Shown in pieces: positions 18,967 through 22,438 of a stretch of 22,438 nucleotides of DNA. Positions within the stretch are counted from its first letter, which is position 1. The number at the start of each line of letters is the position of its first letter. Source of the DNA: a virus; IMG/VR virus record IMGVR_UViG_3300048837_000944, positions 1-22,438 of that record, one strand, 5' to 3'. Below the pieces are notes generated by a model, which worked only from the letters and a program-made list of their open reading frames with translations, made no database searches and was not told the origin of the DNA. The position numbers and the translations under genes were made by a program.

Positions 18967-20345
18967 CATCGACCTCCTTTGGGCATCAGGCCCATGTAGC
19001 CGCGGGCCTCCTCCACGTCGAGCAACCCGGCGGCGACGGCCTGCACCAGCACCGGGATCTGTTCGGCCAGCGACGGGGCGGTGAACTTGTCCCACTGGAT
19101 GCGCAGCTGCTGGCGGTCCGGCAGGCACACGTTCAGGGCTTCCATGAACTGCTGACCCCACCCGGTCAGGGAGAAGTCGAGGATTTCGCGGCGTTTGTCG
19201 ACCGCGTTGGCGTACGTCAGGGAGTAGCCGGCGCTGGTGTCCAGCCACGTCGAGGACAGCCCGAACATGTGCGCCACATCCACCAGGTTCGCCGTTTTCA
19301 GGGCGGTGGTTTCGGCGTCGACGGCTTTCACGGTGACCGGGGTGAAGTCGACCTGGGCGTTGAGCACCGCGATGGATTTCCGGGCGCCGCCGTGGGCGTC
19401 CAGCCAGGTGCGTTTCAGCGCGGCGGCTTTCTCCTCGGAGAAGTTCGGCTGCACCACCTTCAGGTAGCCGGCGGGGACCCCGTTGCCGAACTGGCCCATC
19501 TGGAAGGTGTGAATGTTCACCCCGAGCCGCAACGTGTCGAAGTGGCGGGTGAGGACCCCGGCCGGGTTGGCCGGGTCGTTGGGGGTCAGCCCGAGCATGG
19601 TGTACAGCCGCCAGGTGACCCCGCCGATCTGGATGCGGCCGTCGAAGTCGGTGACGGCCGGGTGTTCACCGTGGGGGTCCAGCACCCACCGGCCGTCCTC
19701 GAGGCCGACCAGGTACGGGTTGACGATCCGCAACGACCCCTGCAACGGGCTGCCATCGGAGCGTTCCACGGCCAGGAACGCCCCAAGGCCGAACCAGATC
19801 GCGTGGGTGAGGAACGTCGACCAGAACTCCGCGCCACTGAGCCGCTGCCCCCACGGGAACGACGGCAGGTTCGGCCCGGGCACCGCCCTGCGCATCATCG
19901 GGTCGGTCACCCACCGCGGCAGGGGGGTTTCCTGCATGTCGTCGGTGTGGGTTTGCCACGGGGTGCGCACGATCGGGTTGACGATCACGGTGGTGGCGCG
20001 GGTGACCGCCGGGAGCAGCCCGGCGGCGTCGTCGGGCCGGTTCCACCAGCCGCCGTGCGGCAACCCGGCCCGCGGATCGGCACCGAACCCGCCCAGAGTC
20101 GGCCCGACCGGGGACCCGTCGAACCTGTCGTGCCCCACCCACCACGACGGGCGGCCGGAATACGGCGAGTAGTCACCCAACGTTCCCGCGGCGAAGTTCG
20201 ACAGCCACCCGTAATCCTCACCCGACCCCTCGAGGAGCAGGCTGGCGCCGCTGGTACGGACCTTGGCGCTGCGCGTCATGCGCGCCGGTGGGCGGGGCAC
20301 GGCGGGCACTATAACGTCCAGGTGTGGCGTAGCCCGCCCATTCAC
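18966..20345 (-). CDS. Portal protein
   Basis: A 459-residue protein of the HK97-type portal family: LLPAVTRATTVIVNPIVRTP, the stem/clip region (EFWSTFLTHAIWFGLGAFLA), and the wing and C-terminal helices (DVAHMFGLSSTWLDTSAGYS, then a region rich in Asn, Tyr and Arg). It forms the DNA entry ring. GTG 20345 was chosen because it overlaps the terminase stop (GTGA) with GGAGG about 10 bases upstream. The downstream ATG 20279, which lacks a ribosome-binding site, is the alternative. The first residues (VNGRATPHLDVIVPAVPRPP) would be a flexible arm. Confidence 0.87.
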   Translation of the reverse strand: MNGRATPHLDVIVPAVPRPPARMTRSAKVRTSGASLLLEGSGEDYGWLSNFAAGTLGDYSPYSGRPSWWVGHDRFDGSPVGPTLGGFGADPRAGLPHGGWWNRPDDAAGLLPAVTRATTVIVNPIVRTPWQTHTDDMQETPLPRWVTDPMMRRAVPGPNLPSFPWGQRLSGAEFWSTFLTHAIWFGLGAFLAVERSDGSPLQGSLRIVNPYLVGLEDGRWVLDPHGEHPAVTDFDGRIQIGGVTWRLYTMLGLTPNDPANPAGVLTRHFDTLRLGVNIHTFQMGQFGNGVPAGYLKVVQPNFSEEKAAALKRTWLDAHGGARKSIAVLNAQVDFTPVTVKAVDAETTALKTANLVDVAHMFGLSSTWLDTSAGYSLTYANAVDKRREILDFSLTGWGQQFMEALNVCLPDRQQLRIQWDKFTAPSLAEQIPVLVQAVAAGLLDVEEARGYMGLMPKGGR

Positions 20346-21736
20346 CAGATGTGCGCCTCCGGTGTGGGGTCGGTGTCGACGGCGGTCACCGCCAACGCCA
20401 CCGCGTTCAACCCGGCCGAAGGCGCGCCGGCCTTCGCCGAGAACCCCCACGACCCGTCCGCCGCTTTCGTTTTCGGCACGGTGCGGGCGGCCAGCATCAA
20501 CGTCGGGGAATGCTGCACCTGCACCTGGTCCTCGCCGAGCAGCTCGGCAAGCCGCGCCGCGGCCGCCCGCAGACCGGCGTAGGTGCGCCGCTGCACCGTC
20601 AACCCCGCCGACACCAGCCCGGTCGCGACATCCTCCGCCCCGCCCGGGGCGAACCACACCTCGGCCAGCCCGTAGCGGGCGGCGACCTCGGCCACCCGCC
20701 CGGCAACCCACGCGGTGTCCGGGGCCTGCTGCACCAGCACTACATGCACCCGCCCTTCGGTACGCCAGGCAACCGCCACCGCCGAGGTGCGTTCCCCCTC
20801 CCGCGAAATCGACACATCCACCGCCAGTTTCGCCGCGCCCGTGGCCGGGAAACCGGCGTGGGGCACCACCGCCCGGGCGAACGTGTCAAAGTTCAACGCC
20901 GGTTCCGGCGCGCCGGTGGACCACACCCCGAGCCGTTCCCGGGCGAACGCCGTCGACGTCAACGTGGCCCGTTCCGCGGCGACCGCCTCCGGGGTGGGAC
21001 GGATCGGATAGTCAGGGTTGGTTTTCGCCACCGTCGCCTCGGCGGCCAGGTCGTCCCCGTCCCCGGCGGCCCACTCGTGCAGGCACAACCCCGGGGTGCG
21101 GTCATAGCCGGCCGCGCGCACCGCCGACAGCTGCGTCGAGTCGTGATCCCCACCCGATGAGGCATACAACATCTGCGGGTTCGGCCGCGCCGACTGTGTC
21201 GGCAACACCCCCGACATGTACGGCCCAGCCTGGTCCAGGATCAGCGCCTCATCCAAACCGATCAGGTCGTACGACCGGCCCCGCGACCCACCCGACATGG
21301 TGTTCGTCCTCGAGGCCAGCTGCATCACCGACCCCGACATCGTCTCGATCAGCTGATTACCGGTGCCGGTCAACACCCGGCGGGTGCGCCGGCGCAACGC
21401 ATCGCTGCCATCCACCAGCGCGACCATGTCGGTGAACTGACCCTGCACCGTCGCGAACCGGTGCGCGGTCGCCAGAATCGACTCCTCAGCGCCGAAGTAC
21501 AACGCGTGCAGGTACCGCACCGTCAACAGCACCGACTTGCCAGACTGCCGCGGCACGATCAGACACCCGGTGCGGTGACACCACCGGCCGTCATCGGTGG
21601 TCGCCAGCCAATCCCGCAACACCAGCTGCTGCCAGCCGGTCAGCTCCACCCCGATCACCGACGCGAACTCCAACGCCTCATCGGCGATGTCCTGCCCACC
21701 GTCCGTCGCGTGCCGGAACGTCGGCAGGCGGCTCAA
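20342..21736 (-). CDS. terL: Terminase large subunit
   Basis: A 464-residue protein with ATPase and nuclease halves. Walker A is VPRQSGKS (61-68), Walker B is LIGLDEA (D162, E163), and a coupling motif YASSGG follows at 191-196. The nuclease part has KLAVDVSIS (D307) and the C-terminal helix APSAGLNAVALAV. It powers DNA packaging and cuts DNA at the packaging site. The start is TTG at 21736, overlapping the previous stop (TTGA); no ATG or GTG fits better. The next gene in line is the portal, as usual. Confidence 0.92.
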   Translation of the reverse strand: MSRLPTFRHATDGGQDIADEALEFASVIGVELTGWQQLVLRDWLATTDDGRWCHRTGCLIVPRQSGKSVLLTVRYLHALYFGAEESILATAHRFATVQGQFTDMVALVDGSDALRRRTRRVLTGTGNQLIETMSGSVMQLASRTNTMSGGSRGRSYDLIGLDEALILDQAGPYMSGVLPTQSARPNPQMLYASSGGDHDSTQLSAVRAAGYDRTPGLCLHEWAAGDGDDLAAEATVAKTNPDYPIRPTPEAVAAERATLTSTAFARERLGVWSTGAPEPALNFDTFARAVVPHAGFPATGAAKLAVDVSISREGERTSAVAVAWRTEGRVHVVLVQQAPDTAWVAGRVAEVAARYGLAEVWFAPGGAEDVATGLVSAGLTVQRRTYAGLRAAAARLAELLGEDQVQVQHSPTLMLAARTVPKTKAADGSWGFSAKAGAPSAGLNAVALAVTAVDTDPTPEAHIW

Positions 21737-21957
21737 CCCTCCGCCCCCCGCTCAGAAGACCCGCGGGCCTGCCTGGTCGCGCGTTTGCGTTCCAACTCGT
21801 CCAGGGCGTCACGGGCCTGCCCCGCCGACACCGCACCGGCCTTCAAGTCCATCAACACCCGGGCCAGCGGGGCCGCGTCGCGCGGCCCCGCCTCACCCAG
21901 CAACTCCCACAGCCGCCGTTCCAAGTCCACCTGCCACTTCGGGCGTCTACCAGCCAC
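21733..21957 (-). CDS. Putative terminase small subunit
   Basis: A 74-residue mostly helical protein: RRPKWQVDLERRLWELLGEA, then VLMDLKAGAVSAGQARDALD and a basic end. Location between HNH and large terminase genes, and two helices that could bind DNA, suggest the small terminase subunit. GTG 21957 follows GGAGG by six bases and overlaps the HNH gene by 11. It is shorter than most small subunits and shows no clear HTH, so an unrelated packaging helper remains possible. Confidence 0.5.
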   Translation of the reverse strand: MAGRRPKWQVDLERRLWELLGEAGPRDAAPLARVLMDLKAGAVSAGQARDALDELERKRATRQARGSSERGAEG

Positions 21958-22249
21958 GGGCCACCTCCACCCGGCCCGGCCGCGGCCGGGCCGTGCGCGC
22001 ACCCTTGCGTTTGTTGCACCGGTCGCAGGCCAGCTTCAGATTCGCCGGATCCCACAGCAACGTGCGATCCAAGTCCAGGTCGGCGATGCGCTTGCGTGGA
22101 ATCACATGATCCAACGTCAGCTGCGAAGCGGGGAAACCCCGATCGCAGTACTCACACCACGCCCCCCGCTCGGCGATCAGCGCCGCCTTCACCGCCTGCC
22201 GGCGGCGCGGCGCGCGGGTGTATCCGTCCTCGGTCACGGCGCGCACCAT
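21947..22249 (-). CDS. HNH endonuclease
   Basis: A 100-residue protein with the HNH fold: C32-x2-C35 and C75-x2-C78 (zinc), D47-H48 and N70 in the active site, with C-D-R-C-N-K-R-K-G closing the motif. In phages with this order the HNH protein works with the terminase in genome packaging, probably at cos cleavage. The N-terminal 30 residues are basic (TRAPRRRQAVKAALI). The first 202 bases are repeated at 1-202 with one amino-acid change. Confidence 0.9.
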   Translation of the reverse strand: MVRAVTEDGYTRAPRRRQAVKAALIAERGAWCEYCDRGFPASQLTLDHVIPRKRIADLDLDRTLLWDPANLKLACDRCNKRKGARTARPRPGRVEVARGW

Positions 22250-22387
22250 ACCGGGTGCAACACCGGCGAACCTGGGGCGAAACCTGCCCGGTTACCGCGG
22301 CCTTCCAGGGCCGTTTCCGGGCGGATTTTCGGGGTCAGACGAGAAAAAGGCGAAGGGCGGCGGATTGACCGGGGGGTGGCTAAAAAG
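22250..22387. other. Intergenic gap, right copy
   Basis: The counterpart of 203-340. Eight of the sixteen differences between copies fall in 22269-22312; the remaining 75 bases up to 22387 match the left copy exactly. No gene or promoter is recognised. Confidence 0.5.
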
Positions 22388-22438
22388 TCAGCGAGACAGG
22401 CCGAGGATCGCCAGGAACAGGCGTGCTTCGTCGGTGTC
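22388..22438 (-). CDS. C-terminal end of the 49-residue hypothetical protein (right copy, partial)
   Basis: The last 16 codons and the stop of the gene that is complete at 341-490 (frame ending EARLFLAILGLSR), cut by the right contig end. It shows the gene order continues across the junction, supporting circularity. Confidence 0.75.
   Translation of the reverse strand, partial: DTDEARLFLAILGLSR

Larger units (their letters stand above)
22048..22438. repeat. Terminal direct repeat, right copy
   Basis: Right partner of 1-391, with 16 substitutions and no indel. It contains the 5' part of the HNH gene, the intergenic gap and the end of the next gene. The inverted repeat at 205-227 of the left copy is broken here (GAACCTG in place of GCACCCG). 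Confidence 0.9.

Noticed and set aside
15071-22249. Phage satellite (capsid-forming island) rather than a phage
   Set aside because: A full set of head, neck, tail and lysis genes is present, including tape measure and tail-tip protein, so no helper is needed for the particle.

Overview
The window is the apparently complete genome of a small, high-GC siphovirus (tailed phage of the HK97-capsid type) of an actinobacterium. The GC-rich codons, GTG/TTG starts, candidate leaderless promoters, actinophage-style gene families and a tRNA 3' half of actinobacterial type point to that host group; the host genus cannot be named from sequence alone. Bases 1-391 recur at 22048-22438 without indels but with 16 substitutions, so the contig most simply closes into a circle of 22,047 bp, with the two ends taken from slightly different strain variants.

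Layout: (i) 341-6343, minus strand, is the early region. It holds a chain of mostly tiny genes joined by ATGA, GTGA or TGATG stop/start overlaps. It carries an excisionase-like HTH protein, a RusA resolvase, a YqaJ-type exonuclease and RecT (a two-component recombination system), two replication-type proteins, many small zinc-binding proteins and one alanine/arginine/tryptophan repeat protein. (ii) 6344-6457 is a divergent control region with two copies of an ATTGCACAAT operator-like site. (iii) 6458-7467, plus strand, holds the only clear rightward genes: a Cro/C1-like HTH protein, a second HTH protein behind a two-operator leaderless promoter, and a small unknown protein. (iv) 7468-7894 holds a phage attachment-site-like copy of a tRNA 3' half, a perfect palindrome and broken reading frames, but no integrase. 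(v) 22249 down to 7895, minus strand, is the late region: HNH, small and large terminase, portal, prohead protease, a fibre-like protein, three small membrane proteins and an M23 endolysin, then capsid, head-tail proteins, tail tube, frameshifted tail chaperone, tape measure and one large minor tail protein.

On the circle the early and late regions form one co-directional block: leftward genes run from 6343 through the junction to 7895. The fibre/holin/endolysin cassette sits inside the head module, between protease and capsid. Strong stem-loops follow the capsid and tail-tube genes. No DNA polymerase, helicase, primase or integrase was found, so replication must lean on the host and the temperate state is questionable. 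No clearly new defence or enzymatic system was recognised. The most notable points are the orphan attP-like site, the two paired-operator switches, the repeat-rich small gene between the replication genes, and the recurring zinc-knuckle microproteins.
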